Assembly: GCA_017622875.1 (NCBI GenBank)
Contig: JAGAQG010000008.1
Coordinates: forward strand, 1 to 64,000
Origin: Lachnospiraceae bacterium
Lineage (GTDB): Bacteria > Bacillota > Clostridia > Lachnospirales > Lachnospiraceae
DNA length: 64,000 nt
Direction: 5' to 3'
The translations under genes and the position numbers were made by a program. The notes under the pieces are model-generated. The model did no database searches. It was not told the origin of the DNA and was given only the letters and a program-made list of their open reading frames with translations. The first letter of the stretch is position 1. The number at the start of each line of letters is the position of its first letter. This document shows positions 33,737 through 42,542 of the stretch, piece by piece.

Positions 33737-34747
33737 TTAGTCGTATAATAATGGAGCAATATCCTCATCATCCATATTTGTTGCATCGTACCAACGACAT
33801 CCTGTATCATAGTAGCTTTCTACTTCTTCGCCATTGATCAGCTTAATTGCGATTTCAATCGTTTTTCTTCCCATACCAATTGGATCCTGTGTAATTGCCC
33901 CTGCAATTTCACCATCTCTGATTGCCTGTTTTAATGCTGCAGAAGAGTCGAAACCAATCAGGAGAACCTCACCAATTAAATTACCTTCTTTTAATCCATT
34001 GTAAGCACCTACACAAGCACCTTCATTCGATGTATAAATAAGATCAATATCCGGATTTGCTGTCATCATACTCTTTGCAATTTCCGCAGATTTTAACTGG
34101 TCACCTTCCCCATACTGAACATCAACGATTTCAATGTCAGGATATTCACCAATTTTTTCGATGAAACCATCAACTCGCTGAACAGCATCAATTGTTGTCT
34201 GAGAATGTCCAATTACTGCCACTTTACCTTTTTCGCCAAGGAGTTCTGCTGCATGCTCTGCTGCCATTGCACCTGCTGCAAGGTTGTCTGTAGAACATTT
34301 AGAATCAGATTCTTCTTCGCCTACACCAGCGTCAAATCCAACAACTGGGATACCTTCTGCTTTTGCTTCCTGTAAGATTGTTGCTACAGATTCTGTATCG
34401 ATTGCTGCCATGCAAACCGCTTTTGGATTGTTCTGTAATGCAGTTTTCAGCATATCTACCTGCTTATCTACCATTGTTTCTGTTTCAGGACCCTCAAATG
34501 TGATTCTGTATCCTGCTTCTGCCGCAGCTTCTTCCGCCCCCTGTTTTACTGCCTGCCAGAACTGATGTCCGAAACCTAAAGATACCATTGCAATGTAATT
34601 ATCATTACTTGCTGTATCTCCTGTTTCTGCTGTTTCAGCGTTTCCTGCCTCTGGTGCTGCTGCTTCTTCTGAAGCACCGCCGCCGCATCCAACTGCCGAA
34701 AGTACCATTGCTGCCATTAAGATTGCTGCTAAAATTTTCTTTTTCAT
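33737..34747 (-). CDS. Sugar-type ABC transporter substrate-binding lipoprotein (RbsB-like)
   Basis: Extracytoplasmic binding protein of the ribose/pentose class (peripla_BP_4). Signal peptide with lipobox VGCGG (Cys about residue 21), then a low-complexity Ala/Glu/Thr linker to about residue 48. The mature domain shows SLGFGHQFWQAVKQGAEEAA, VGFDAGV and LIGFDSSAALKQAIRDGEIAGAITQDP. The ligand may be a sugar, cyclitol or related compound. Last gene of the operon that starts with the mutarotase-like gene. 336 aa. Confidence 0.92.
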   Translation of the reverse strand: MKKKILAAILMAAMVLSAVGCGGGASEEAAAPEAGNAETAETGDTASNDNYIAMVSLGFGHQFWQAVKQGAEEAAAEAGYRITFEGPETETMVDKQVDMLKTALQNNPKAVCMAAIDTESVATILQEAKAEGIPVVGFDAGVGEEESDSKCSTDNLAAGAMAAEHAAELLGEKGKVAVIGHSQTTIDAVQRVDGFIEKIGEYPDIEIVDVQYGEGDQLKSAEIAKSMMTANPDIDLIYTSNEGACVGAYNGLKEGNLIGEVLLIGFDSSAALKQAIRDGEIAGAITQDPIGMGRKTIEIAIKLINGEEVESYYDTGCRWYDATNMDDEDIAPLLYD

Positions 34748-34816
34748 GAAAAAACCTCCTTTTTATTGGGCTGCATTTTTATGTTCAAGGCTCCCAGCCT
34801 TAACCATCCGTTTATC

Positions 34817-35782
34817 TTATCTTCCTGCTTTCATTTTCTTTGCCTGATCCAAGAATACTGCCAACGCAAGAACCAGACCTACGATCGCTGACTGAAGTTC
34901 TGTAGGAACTGCCATGATACGGAGCCCATTTGTTAAGGAACTAATGATCAACGCGCCTATAATTGTTCCCACGATGCTTCCTTCTCCTCCGGAAAGTGAG
35001 TTGCCGCCAATAACTGCCGCTGCAATTGCTTCTGTTTCGTAACCTGTACCAAGAGACGGCTGTGCTGAATTTAATCTGGAGGACATTACAAGACCTGCAA
35101 CACCTGCCAGTAAACCAGATAATGCGTAAATTATGATTTTCCATTTATCTACATTGATACCAGACAAACGGGTCGCTTCCTGATTAGAGCCAATTGCCAG
35201 AGTATAACGTCCTAGTAACGTATGCGAGAACAAAATATAGCAAATAACTGCAACTACAATTAAGATAATAATCGCATTATAGAAGCCTGGAATTCCCAAA
35301 AATTCGCCTGTCGCGATTTTCTGATAAAATGAACACTCACTAAAATATACCGGCTTGATTCCTGAAACAACCAATGATAACCCTTTCGTAATCATTTGCA
35401 TCGCCATGGTCGCAATAAATGGTGGAAGATACATTTTTGTAATTGCAAAACCGTTAATTGCACCACAGAGTGCTCCCACAAAAAATCCAAACAGAATTGC
35501 GATCCAGATATTCCATCCCCACACAGTAAAAGCTGTACCACTCATTACACAAGAAAACGTCATAACTGTACCTACGGAAATATCAATTCCCCCGGTAATG
35601 ACCGGAAACGATACACCCAGTGCCAAAATTCCGTTTACACACGTTGCCAGCAAAATTGTCATAATATTGCTGTAAGATGCATAACTTGGATTCATGACTG
35701 AAAAGAATCCAAAGATTAAAATAAACGCACAAACAATAATCAGTTTATGTGATGCTTCTCTGCTTTTTAAAATTGATTTCAT
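34817..35782 (-). CDS. Sugar ABC transporter permease (RbsC-like)
   Basis: 321-aa membrane permease of the BPD_transp_2 family with about eight to ten hydrophobic segments. Typical features are ITGGIDISVGTVM near residue 65 and AAVIGGNSLSGGEGSIVGTIIGA near residue 250, the conserved coupling regions of ribose-type permeases. It lies between the ATPase and the binding-protein genes, with AAGGAGG upstream. Confidence 0.94.
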   Translation of the reverse strand: MKSILKSREASHKLIIVCAFILIFGFFSVMNPSYASYSNIMTILLATCVNGILALGVSFPVITGGIDISVGTVMTFSCVMSGTAFTVWGWNIWIAILFGFFVGALCGAINGFAITKMYLPPFIATMAMQMITKGLSLVVSGIKPVYFSECSFYQKIATGEFLGIPGFYNAIIILIVVAVICYILFSHTLLGRYTLAIGSNQEATRLSGINVDKWKIIIYALSGLLAGVAGLVMSSRLNSAQPSLGTGYETEAIAAAVIGGNSLSGGEGSIVGTIIGALIISSLTNGLRIMAVPTELQSAIVGLVLALAVFLDQAKKMKAGR

Positions 35783-35796
35783 CTTCCTTTCCTCCT

Positions 35797-37299
35797 TTAA
35801 GCCAGACGTCTGGTTGCATAACCCATAATTACGTCCTGATCAATTTCTTCTTTCGTAACCTCACCGGTAATTCGTCCTTCACACATAACGATTACCCTAT
35901 GACATGTACGAATGATTTCCGGTAATTCAGATGAAATTACAATGATGGTCTTTCCCTGATCTGCCAGTTCATTCATCAGTTTATAGATTTCATTTTTCGC
36001 ACCAATGTCAATTCCCCTGGTAGGTTCATCAAAAACAAGGATGTCCGTATTACGTGTCAGCCACTTCGCCAATACGACTTTCTGCTGATTTCCGCCTGAG
36101 AGATTCTTTACCTTCTGTTTCAGTGATGGAGTTTTTATCTGTAATGCATTTCGCTGCTGTTCAGAATTTTCCATAGATTTCTTTTTATTAATAATTCCAA
36201 AAACATTAATAAAGCTTCTCATATCTGCCATGGAAATGTTCTGGTCAATATCTAATCCCAGCGCAAGCCCATATTGTTTTCTATCTTCTGAAAGATATGC
36301 AATTCCATTTTCCACTGCAACTTTTGGAGAGGTAATCTTAACCGCTTTGCCTTTAATAATGATCTCTCCGCTTTCATATCTGTCTGCACCAAAGATAGCT
36401 CTCATGGTTTCTGTTCTTCCAGCTCCCACCAGACCTGCGAATCCAAGAATTTCTCCAGCACGTGCTTTGAAAGAAACATCCTGTACCATTCTTCCTGCAT
36501 TCAGATTTTTTACCTCCAGTGTTACTGGGGCATTAACATCCTCAAAGTCTTTCTGTTTTGTTACAAAAATTTCTCGTCCTACCATCATTTTAATGATTTG
36601 ATCTACTGTAACATCTTCAATATTTTTTGTATCGACATAAGCACCGTCTCGCATGACTGTGATTCTGTCGGCAATATCCTGAAGTTCTTCCAAACGATGA
36701 GAAATATGTATCACCGATCTTCCTTCTGCTTTCAGCATACGAATTACACGGAAAAGATCTTCTATTTCATTGTCTGTTAACGCCGCTGTCGGCTCATCCA
36801 TAATCAAAACCTTAAAGTCAAAGGAAATCGCCTTTGCAATCTCCACCATTTGCTGTTTCGCAACCGTTAATTCTCCTACCCGAACCGTTGGATCAATATC
36901 TACATTCAATTTTTCGAACAGTGCTTTTGCTTCTTTATTTTGTTTTGCCTTGTCTAAGAACAGATTGCCTGACTTCTTAAATTCACGTCCAATAAAGATA
37001 TTTTCTGCCGCACTCAAATGATTCATTAAGTTCAATTCCTGATGAATCATAACAATTCCTGCTTCCTGCGCATCGCGGACACCTTTTATTGTTAACTCCT
37101 GTCCATTCATATAAATGGTTCCTTTATCTTTTGGATAAACTCCAGTCAGCACCTTCATCAGGGTAGATTTTCCAGCCCCATTTTCACCTACAAGCGCATG
37201 TACTTCGCCTGCTCTCAACTCAAATCGAACATCATCCAAGGCCTTTACACCGGGGAAAGACTTTTCAATATGTTCCATGCGAATCAGTTCTCCAGCCAT
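35797..37299 (-). CDS. Sugar ABC transporter ATP-binding protein (RbsA-like, two cassettes)
   Basis: 500-aa protein with two fused ATP-binding cassettes. The first has Walker A GENGAGKST and Walker B LIMDEPTAAL. The second has the degenerate Walker A GLVGAGRTE, signature LSGGNQQK and Walker B LVFDEPTRGID, as in ribose, galactose and other CUT2 transporters. It starts 30 bases from the creatininase-family stop codon. Energises uptake through the following permease. Confidence 0.95.
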   Translation of the reverse strand: MAGELIRMEHIEKSFPGVKALDDVRFELRAGEVHALVGENGAGKSTLMKVLTGVYPKDKGTIYMNGQELTIKGVRDAQEAGIVMIHQELNLMNHLSAAENIFIGREFKKSGNLFLDKAKQNKEAKALFEKLNVDIDPTVRVGELTVAKQQMVEIAKAISFDFKVLIMDEPTAALTDNEIEDLFRVIRMLKAEGRSVIHISHRLEELQDIADRITVMRDGAYVDTKNIEDVTVDQIIKMMVGREIFVTKQKDFEDVNAPVTLEVKNLNAGRMVQDVSFKARAGEILGFAGLVGAGRTETMRAIFGADRYESGEIIIKGKAVKITSPKVAVENGIAYLSEDRKQYGLALGLDIDQNISMADMRSFINVFGIINKKKSMENSEQQRNALQIKTPSLKQKVKNLSGGNQQKVVLAKWLTRNTDILVFDEPTRGIDIGAKNEIYKLMNELADQGKTIIVISSELPEIIRTCHRVIVMCEGRITGEVTKEEIDQDVIMGYATRRLA

Positions 37300-37329
37300 T
37301 TTTTCACCTCTTTCATCTAATTCTCCAAT

Positions 37330-38067
37330 CTAAACAATTATTTTTTCCAGAGTTTCCAACGCACACTGTACCATATGCTGGCCTAACTCCATGCTGGTTT
37401 CTGAGGCACTCATTGCGAACCACTCTGTATTTAGCTTTGTTCGTTCCAAATCAACATGATTCGGATATAAAGCATACATAAGACTGGATTCATATTTGCC
37501 TGCATGATCAAAACCGCCGCACTTATGCTGTGCTTCTGCAGACAGAAGCGGGATTACTTTAATATAAGAAAGAGGATCATCACCTGTTCCAAGATTCTCA
37601 TAATAATCTGAAAAATCATTGCTTCCCCACCAGCCTTTGCCTCTTGTATCCTCCATATATTCCATAAGGACCTTTTTGGCTGCTTTGTGACAGGCGATCG
37701 TCATTGGCATCAATCCCGCTTCTTCTGTCTGATGATGAGCCACACAATAAATATTTTTCACGCCTCCATACACCATGGATTTCAAAATACAATATATGTA
37801 ATTTTCATACGCATCTACATCCACATGAATGGTTCCGCTTTCCGGTCCTGCAACTGCGTAACTTGCAACACCATACCAAATCGGCGGGCAGACAACGATT
37901 TCTTTTGTCTTTTCCAGTTCCCTCATGATTCCATTGATAACCATTGTATCGGTTCCACAGCTTGCATGTTGTGCATGATACTCAATGGTGCCAATTGGAA
38001 TGACAAAAGGTACTTTTCTATTTTTGCAATCTTCCAGTTCCTGATAGAACATATCAATCATCTGCAT
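37330..38067 (-). CDS. Creatininase-family amidohydrolase
   Basis: 245-aa metal-dependent hydrolase of the creatininase fold. Metal-binding pattern IPIGTIEYHAQHASCGTDT (E-x-H and Asp) is near residues 25-42. The second site His is in VAHHQTEEAG (about residue 110), where true creatininase has H-Y-E, so the Glu ligand is replaced. The family also contains formamidopyrimidine deformylase and 3-dehydro-scyllo-inosose hydrolase (IolN), so cyclic sugar-lactone or amide substrates are possible. Its neighbours are a creatinase-like protein and a sugar-type ABC importer. Substrate unproven. Confidence 0.85.
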   Translation of the reverse strand: MQMIDMFYQELEDCKNRKVPFVIPIGTIEYHAQHASCGTDTMVINGIMRELEKTKEIVVCPPIWYGVASYAVAGPESGTIHVDVDAYENYIYCILKSMVYGGVKNIYCVAHHQTEEAGLMPMTIACHKAAKKVLMEYMEDTRGKGWWGSNDFSDYYENLGTGDDPLSYIKVIPLLSAEAQHKCGGFDHAGKYESSLMYALYPNHVDLERTKLNTEWFAMSASETSMELGQHMVQCALETLEKIIV

Positions 38068-38112
38068 AATATTCCCACCTCACATTAGTACAATTTTGGT
38101 TTCCACTCCGAC

Positions 38113-39291
38113 TTAAAAGTCAAGTTCATAAAGTTTTCCGATCTCAGGAGACAAAACGTCACATCCAGTTTCAGTAACCGCAATACCCTTTTCCCAACGT
38201 ACACCAAAAGTATCTGTTGCAATAAACGTATCGATCTGGAACGTCATATTTGGCTGCAAGTTATAGTTAGAACTTGTTTCTACCCAAGGAGCCTCTACCT
38301 CAATTAATCCTGTTCCATGAAGCGGGCCATATACAAAATTCTCTTTATATCCATTTTCTACATAGTAGTTATAAAATCCGCTTGCAATATCTGCTGCCGG
38401 AACACCTGCTTTAATCTGCTTTTCAGACCATTTATGTGCTTCCAGACCAAACATTACAATGTCACGTCTCTTTCCTTCCAGTTTTCCAAGAACCACCGGA
38501 TAACCAATTGCTGCGGAATATCCATCAATCTTTGCCGAGAGATTTAGCTGAACAATGTCCCCTTTTTCAAATTTGCGATAGCTGGAACGCGAAATAGCAT
38601 GTCTTGTGGAAGCTTCTGAGAATACATACATTGGAAGTCCTTCATATTCTGCACCCTGTTCATAGACAACTCGCTGTGCCACACCAACCATCTGAAGCTC
38701 TGTCATACCTGGTTTAATTTCTTTGATAACCTGCTGAGATGCTAACTCCGCGATGCGATAGCCTTCACGCAGGCAATTGATTTCGTTTACGGATTTAATA
38801 CGACGAAGTTCTACCATAATATGGTCTGCACGAACAATTTCTGCTTCCGGAAAAGCATCTTTAATACCTTCCATGATAACAACAGAAGTATCAAGGTAGC
38901 TTGCAACACCAATACGAAGCTTTTTACCTGTGACTCCAACTGCTTTAAAAGCATCCTGGAAAGTATCTGGTACAAGCTCCGGATATGCAGGATCCGCACT
39001 CTCTCTATATTCTTTTAATACAAATATTTTATCGATTTTAGATCTGTCCGCTGCAAATTCACGGCTTTCCGGACCTACCATCAGCGCTGCATCTCCTGAA
39101 GGTGCGATTACTACGCCACATCTTTCAAACAATGGCCAAAATCCTGAGAAATAACGTGCATTTGCATAATCTGCTTCGTTAGAGTTTACAATCAGCGCAT
39201 CTAACTTATCTCTCTTGATTAATTCTGCCGCTCTCAATGCTCTTTCTTTGTATTCGCTTACCGGGATTAAAATTTTTCCATGTTCTGCCAT
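38113..39291 (-). CDS. M24-family creatinase-like protein
   Basis: 392-aa pita-bread fold protein with an N-terminal creatinase domain (about residues 10-155) and an M24 domain (about 165-385). Metal ligands of aminopeptidase P are largely lost: the first two Asp are Asn250 and Ala261, the Glu in the fourth position is Asp354, and only His325 and Glu367 remain. Creatinase itself has no metal, so a non-peptidase hydrolase role is likely. His231 (STRHAIS) is near the position of the catalytic His of creatinase. The ATG at 39291 follows AGGAGG; the longer frame upstream lacks such a site. Confidence 0.85.
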   Translation of the reverse strand: MAEHGKILIPVSEYKERALRAAELIKRDKLDALIVNSNEADYANARYFSGFWPLFERCGVVIAPSGDAALMVGPESREFAADRSKIDKIFVLKEYRESADPAYPELVPDTFQDAFKAVGVTGKKLRIGVASYLDTSVVIMEGIKDAFPEAEIVRADHIMVELRRIKSVNEINCLREGYRIAELASQQVIKEIKPGMTELQMVGVAQRVVYEQGAEYEGLPMYVFSEASTRHAISRSSYRKFEKGDIVQLNLSAKIDGYSAAIGYPVVLGKLEGKRRDIVMFGLEAHKWSEKQIKAGVPAADIASGFYNYYVENGYKENFVYGPLHGTGLIEVEAPWVETSSNYNLQPNMTFQIDTFIATDTFGVRWEKGIAVTETGCDVLSPEIGKLYELDF

Positions 39292-39331
39292 GATAATTCC
39301 TCCTGTTTTTTTGTTTTTCATCATAAATTGT

Positions 39332-39691
39332 TTATTCGTTATATCCAGGGGTTGTATAGAATGCAACCGCTCTGGTTTCTGCCCGTCCATACTGTGCAAC
39401 GATTGGAACATTGCTTTCCAGCATAATCGCATACTGTTCACCAACAGTTGCCAGATAGCCACCGAAGTCTTTTTCTTCGTTTGTTCTCAAACAGCGGACT
39501 CTTCCTGCCCCTACTGTTACACAAAGACCTTTGACCGGCTCTTTTTCTTCATAGAAGAGGGTAATATTTACCTTTGCTTCTTCTTCTCCCGTATTCGTGA
39601 TAATTACCGACTCATGTCCTGGAATGTTATTCACTCCTTCTGGCGGCAATTCTGCATCCGGGAATATCCATACCTTTTTTCCGTAGCCCAT
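39332..39691 (-). CDS. ASRT-family (sensory rhodopsin transducer-like) small-molecule-binding protein
   Basis: 119-aa all-beta protein of the Anabaena sensory rhodopsin transducer superfamily. Matching features are KVWIFPDAELPP at the start, HESVIITNTGEEEAKVNITLFYEEKEP, the Arg-rich turn GAGRVRCLRTNE, and ESNVPIVAQYGRAETR. There is no rhodopsin gene nearby. Relatives in non-photosensory bacteria were proposed to bind sugar-like ligands, so a ligand-binding or sugar-processing role in this operon is reasonable. AAGGAG precedes the ATG. Confidence 0.85.
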   Translation of the reverse strand: MGYGKKVWIFPDAELPPEGVNNIPGHESVIITNTGEEEAKVNITLFYEEKEPVKGLCVTVGAGRVRCLRTNEEKDFGGYLATVGEQYAIMLESNVPIVAQYGRAETRAVAFYTTPGYNE

Positions 39692-39708
39692 GTTTGTTCT
39701 CCTTTGCT

Positions 39709-40038
39709 TTATTCATAATAAAAAATCTGTTCCATATCGTGATAGAACTCACTCTCGGGTGAAATGGAATATTTTTCAAAGCATGGCTTTGTATGTTTCC
39801 ACCACTCCTGCGTCACTTTGTCAGCTTCCATCTTTTTCATGTCACCCTCATAGTCTTCTCCTACATATTCAAAGTAAGAAAACACCTGATTCCCCTGAAG
39901 AAAGATTGAGTAATTTTGGAGATTACAATCCGAAATCGTTTTTAGGACTCCCGGCCATGCATTGGCATGCAGTTTTTTATATTCCTCTACTTTTTCTGAT
40001 TTTAATGTGCCAATTTGCCCAAAAACCTTTCTGCTCAT
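39709..40038 (-). CDS. L-rhamnose mutarotase family protein
   Basis: 109-aa ferredoxin-like-fold protein related to RhaM, which interconverts anomers of L-rhamnose. Conserved elements are KLHANAWPGVL (His), NYSIFL (Tyr), YFEYVGEDY and QEWWKHT (Trp pair). The ATG at 40038 follows AGGAAGAG; a GTG six codons earlier is rejected. No rhamnose isomerase, kinase or aldolase is present, so the substrate is probably another pyranose-like compound. First gene of the operon divergent from the LacI fusion. Confidence 0.85.
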   Translation of the reverse strand: MSRKVFGQIGTLKSEKVEEYKKLHANAWPGVLKTISDCNLQNYSIFLQGNQVFSYFEYVGEDYEGDMKKMEADKVTQEWWKHTKPCFEKYSISPESEFYHDMEQIFYYE

Positions 40039-40079
40039 AATCTCTTCCTGACTCACATTTCTGTTTTATGTATATTGAC

Positions 40080-40108
40080 ATTTTATCTACCCCTCATCTA
40101 AAAATCAA
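40080..40108 (-). promoter_or_regulatory. Promoter of the mutarotase-creatininase-ABC operon
   Basis: Minus-strand TTGATT (40103-40108), 17-bp spacer, TAAAAT (40080-40085). Confidence 0.6.
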
Positions 40109-40138
40109 TATTTTTAACTTGTTTTCACTTTAATTTAA

Positions 40139-40151
40139 TTGAAACGTTTAA
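40139..40151. promoter_or_regulatory. LacI-type operator between divergent promoters
   Basis: TTGAAACGTTTAA has the central-CG palindrome typical of LacI-family sites. It lies upstream of both -35 elements, 12 bases from that of the regulator gene and about 30 from that of the operon. Confidence 0.6.
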
Positions 40152-40163
40152 CTTATATTTTTA

Positions 40164-40192
40164 TTGTATTTTACCTTTAAGTTATGTATAAT
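40164..40192 (+). promoter_or_regulatory. Promoter of the LacI-fusion gene
   Basis: TTGTAT (40164-40169), 17-bp spacer, TATAAT (40187-40192). Confidence 0.65.
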
Positions 40193-40224
40193 AAACATAT
40201 TATCTTTGGAAAGGATTATTTATT

Positions 40225-42480
40225 ATGGCTACAATCAAAGATGTCGCTCTCATGGCTGGAGTATCTATTGCAACCGTATCAAACTACTTAAATCACACCA
40301 AACCTGTCAGTAAAGAGGTATCTGCAAAAATTCAGGATGCAATTGAACATTTAAAATACACACAGAACTTATCTGCAAAAACGTTGAAATCACGAACATC
40401 TGTCGATATCGGTGTAATCCTTCCCGATTTTGACAATCCGTACTATATTCAGTTGTTAAAGGGAATCGAAAGCGCTTTTGTCAATACAGATTATTTCTTG
40501 AATATTGCTATTTCATATGACATTCCTGATATAGAGAAAAACATTGTACAGAATTTTTTAAAAAAACAGATCAGCGGTCTGATTATTATCTCTTGTCAAC
40601 CTGATCAATGGAAATATTATTACGACCATTTTACTTCCCGTAATCTCCCTATCGTCATGGTCGATCGTGATATTCATGGATTAGATGCCAATTTTATTGC
40701 CTTTGACAATATTTCAATTGTTCATCAGATGACAAGTCATCTTTTGCAAAACCAATACCGGGATATTTTCCTTTTTTCGGGACCATCCGATTTTGAATGC
40801 GAAGAGAACTGTCGTACGGGCTTCCAACAGGCTTTTGAAGATTTTGAGATTTCATTTTCCATGGAACAAATGATCAAAACAAATTTCAGCAAGGAAAATG
40901 CATTCAGCAAAACAATTCAGCTTTTAGGCACTCATACACCGGAAGCTATCGTTGCAACCTCTGAAATCATTGCAACTGGTGTAATGGAAGCTTTGAGAAT
41001 TCTTGGCTATAAAAACGATGAAATTCCTGTACTGACTCTCGGTGAAGCGCACTGGAATCTGTGTACTCACACGTTTTCAACTGTTTCTGCAGTTCGCCCG
41101 GTCATGAAATTAGGAAAAACCGCAGCCGAACTGCTAATTCAGCAGCTTGCTTCTCCTCACGCCAAAGAAACTGAAAGAATCATTTTCAAAAACGAAGAAA
41201 TAAAAATGTATCCCCCACTCTCCACGATTCCTCCGCTGCAGCCGCCAAAAGAGGTTCCCCAGCCGAAGGAAAAACTGCGTATTTTAATGCTGGATACCCC
41301 ACAAGTACATACTTTCATGGGGCTTTTACGTATTTTTGAGCAAAAGGAAAATATTAAAACCGAAGTAACGATTATCCCTCATCACCTTTTGTATGATCGA
41401 ATTCTGGAAAACTACCGTTCAGATACTGAAGAACCTTTTGACATTTTAATGTATGACCTGCCATGGCTGGTGCCTCTTGCCTCCAAACATATTCTGGAGG
41501 ATATCTCAGATTTGATGACAACCATCGATCAGGAAATTTTTTTACCAGACTGTTTAAAATTTTACAGTATTTACAACAACCATTTTTATGGCATTCCATT
41601 CATGTACGCACCGCAGCTTTTTTATTACCGAAAAGATCTGTTTGAAAATCCGGAATTAAAAGCGGAATATGAGCGTCAGAACAATCTTTCTCTCAGGCCT
41701 CCATTGACCTTAAAGGAATTTAACACAATCGCTGACTTCTTTACAAACTATTCCGATGCCATTCCTTACGGTGTATCCATTCCTGCGTCCTATGACGAAT
41801 GCCTTGCACCTGAAATCTATATGCGAATGCGTGCTTTTGGTGGAAATATTTTTGATAAATCAGGAAAAGTATGCTTTAACAGTTCTTCAACTTTAAAAGC
41901 TTATATTAGTTTTATCAAATCCACTCATTTTGCCAAGCCAGATTATCGCAATGCTACAGATGTCAGTGTCGTACAGGATTTCTTGAATGGTGAAACTGCA
42001 ATGCTGATTTCTTATCCGTCCTTTTTAACGGATGTTGCAGATTTACGTAAGAGCAGTATCATCGGCTCCATTGGTTATCATCACATTCCGGGGCGCAGTC
42101 CTTTGCTTGGTGGGTGGAGCCTTGGAATCAGCAGTAAATCTTTCAAAAAAGACAATGCTTTCCAGTTTTTAAAATGGATGTGTGAAGAACCAATTGCAAA
42201 TTATTTTACATTGCTTGGGGGACAAACAGCGATTACCTCCACTTACACCAACGATGAATTAAACAAGCTTTATCCATGGTTATCGCTTTATCATAATACC
42301 TATCAATATGCGAAACCAATTATTTCTCCTAGTATGGGAAAATATAATATCATTTCTCAGACTGATGTAGACGCTATCGTTTGCAGGCAGCTCTATGAAT
42401 TGATGGATGAAAAAGTTGATGTAACAACTGCTATTGAAAAAACCCATTTTGATCTTGAGTCCTATTTAAAACAAATATAA
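40225..42480 (+). CDS. LacI-family regulator fused to an extracellular solute-binding-protein domain
   Basis: 751-aa cytoplasmic regulator built of two sensor folds. Residues 1-55 are the LacI helix-turn-helix (TIKDVALMAGVSIATVSNYL). Residues about 60-335 form the LacI/periplasmic-binding core (IGVILPDFDNPYYIQLL). A Pro/Lys-rich linker (PPLQPPKEVPQPKEK) follows, and residues about 350-751 are a family 1 solute-binding protein domain (FDILMYDLPWL, YGIPFMYAPQLFYYRKDLF, LGGWSLGISSKSFKKDNA). No signal peptide is present, so the second domain also senses an intracellular ligand. Normal LacI proteins are about 340 aa. It likely controls the divergent operon. Confidence 0.9.
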   Translation: MATIKDVALMAGVSIATVSNYLNHTKPVSKEVSAKIQDAIEHLKYTQNLSAKTLKSRTSVDIGVILPDFDNPYYIQLLKGIESAFVNTDYFLNIAISYDIPDIEKNIVQNFLKKQISGLIIISCQPDQWKYYYDHFTSRNLPIVMVDRDIHGLDANFIAFDNISIVHQMTSHLLQNQYRDIFLFSGPSDFECEENCRTGFQQAFEDFEISFSMEQMIKTNFSKENAFSKTIQLLGTHTPEAIVATSEIIATGVMEALRILGYKNDEIPVLTLGEAHWNLCTHTFSTVSAVRPVMKLGKTAAELLIQQLASPHAKETERIIFKNEEIKMYPPLSTIPPLQPPKEVPQPKEKLRILMLDTPQVHTFMGLLRIFEQKENIKTEVTIIPHHLLYDRILENYRSDTEEPFDILMYDLPWLVPLASKHILEDISDLMTTIDQEIFLPDCLKFYSIYNNHFYGIPFMYAPQLFYYRKDLFENPELKAEYERQNNLSLRPPLTLKEFNTIADFFTNYSDAIPYGVSIPASYDECLAPEIYMRMRAFGGNIFDKSGKVCFNSSSTLKAYISFIKSTHFAKPDYRNATDVSVVQDFLNGETAMLISYPSFLTDVADLRKSSIIGSIGYHHIPGRSPLLGGWSLGISSKSFKKDNAFQFLKWMCEEPIANYFTLLGGQTAITSTYTNDELNKLYPWLSLYHNTYQYAKPIISPSMGKYNIISQTDVDAIVCRQLYELMDEKVDVTTAIEKTHFDLESYLKQI

Positions 42481-42493
42481 TTATTTCGCCAAA

Positions 42494-42536
42494 GGGGGCG
42501 GTATAGATTTTTCTCAAAAATCCATACCGTCCCTTC
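42494..42536. terminator. Bidirectional terminator after the LacI fusion
   Basis: Long inverted repeat of about 19 bp (GGGGGCGGTATAGATTTTT against its imperfect complement ending at 42533) between the convergent regulator and protease genes. Confidence 0.85.
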
Positions 42537-42542
42537 CGTTTC

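Noticed and set aside
39292-39462. N-terminal extension of the M24 protein
   Set aside because: It overlaps the ASRT gene in another frame; AGGAGG directly precedes the ATG at 39291.
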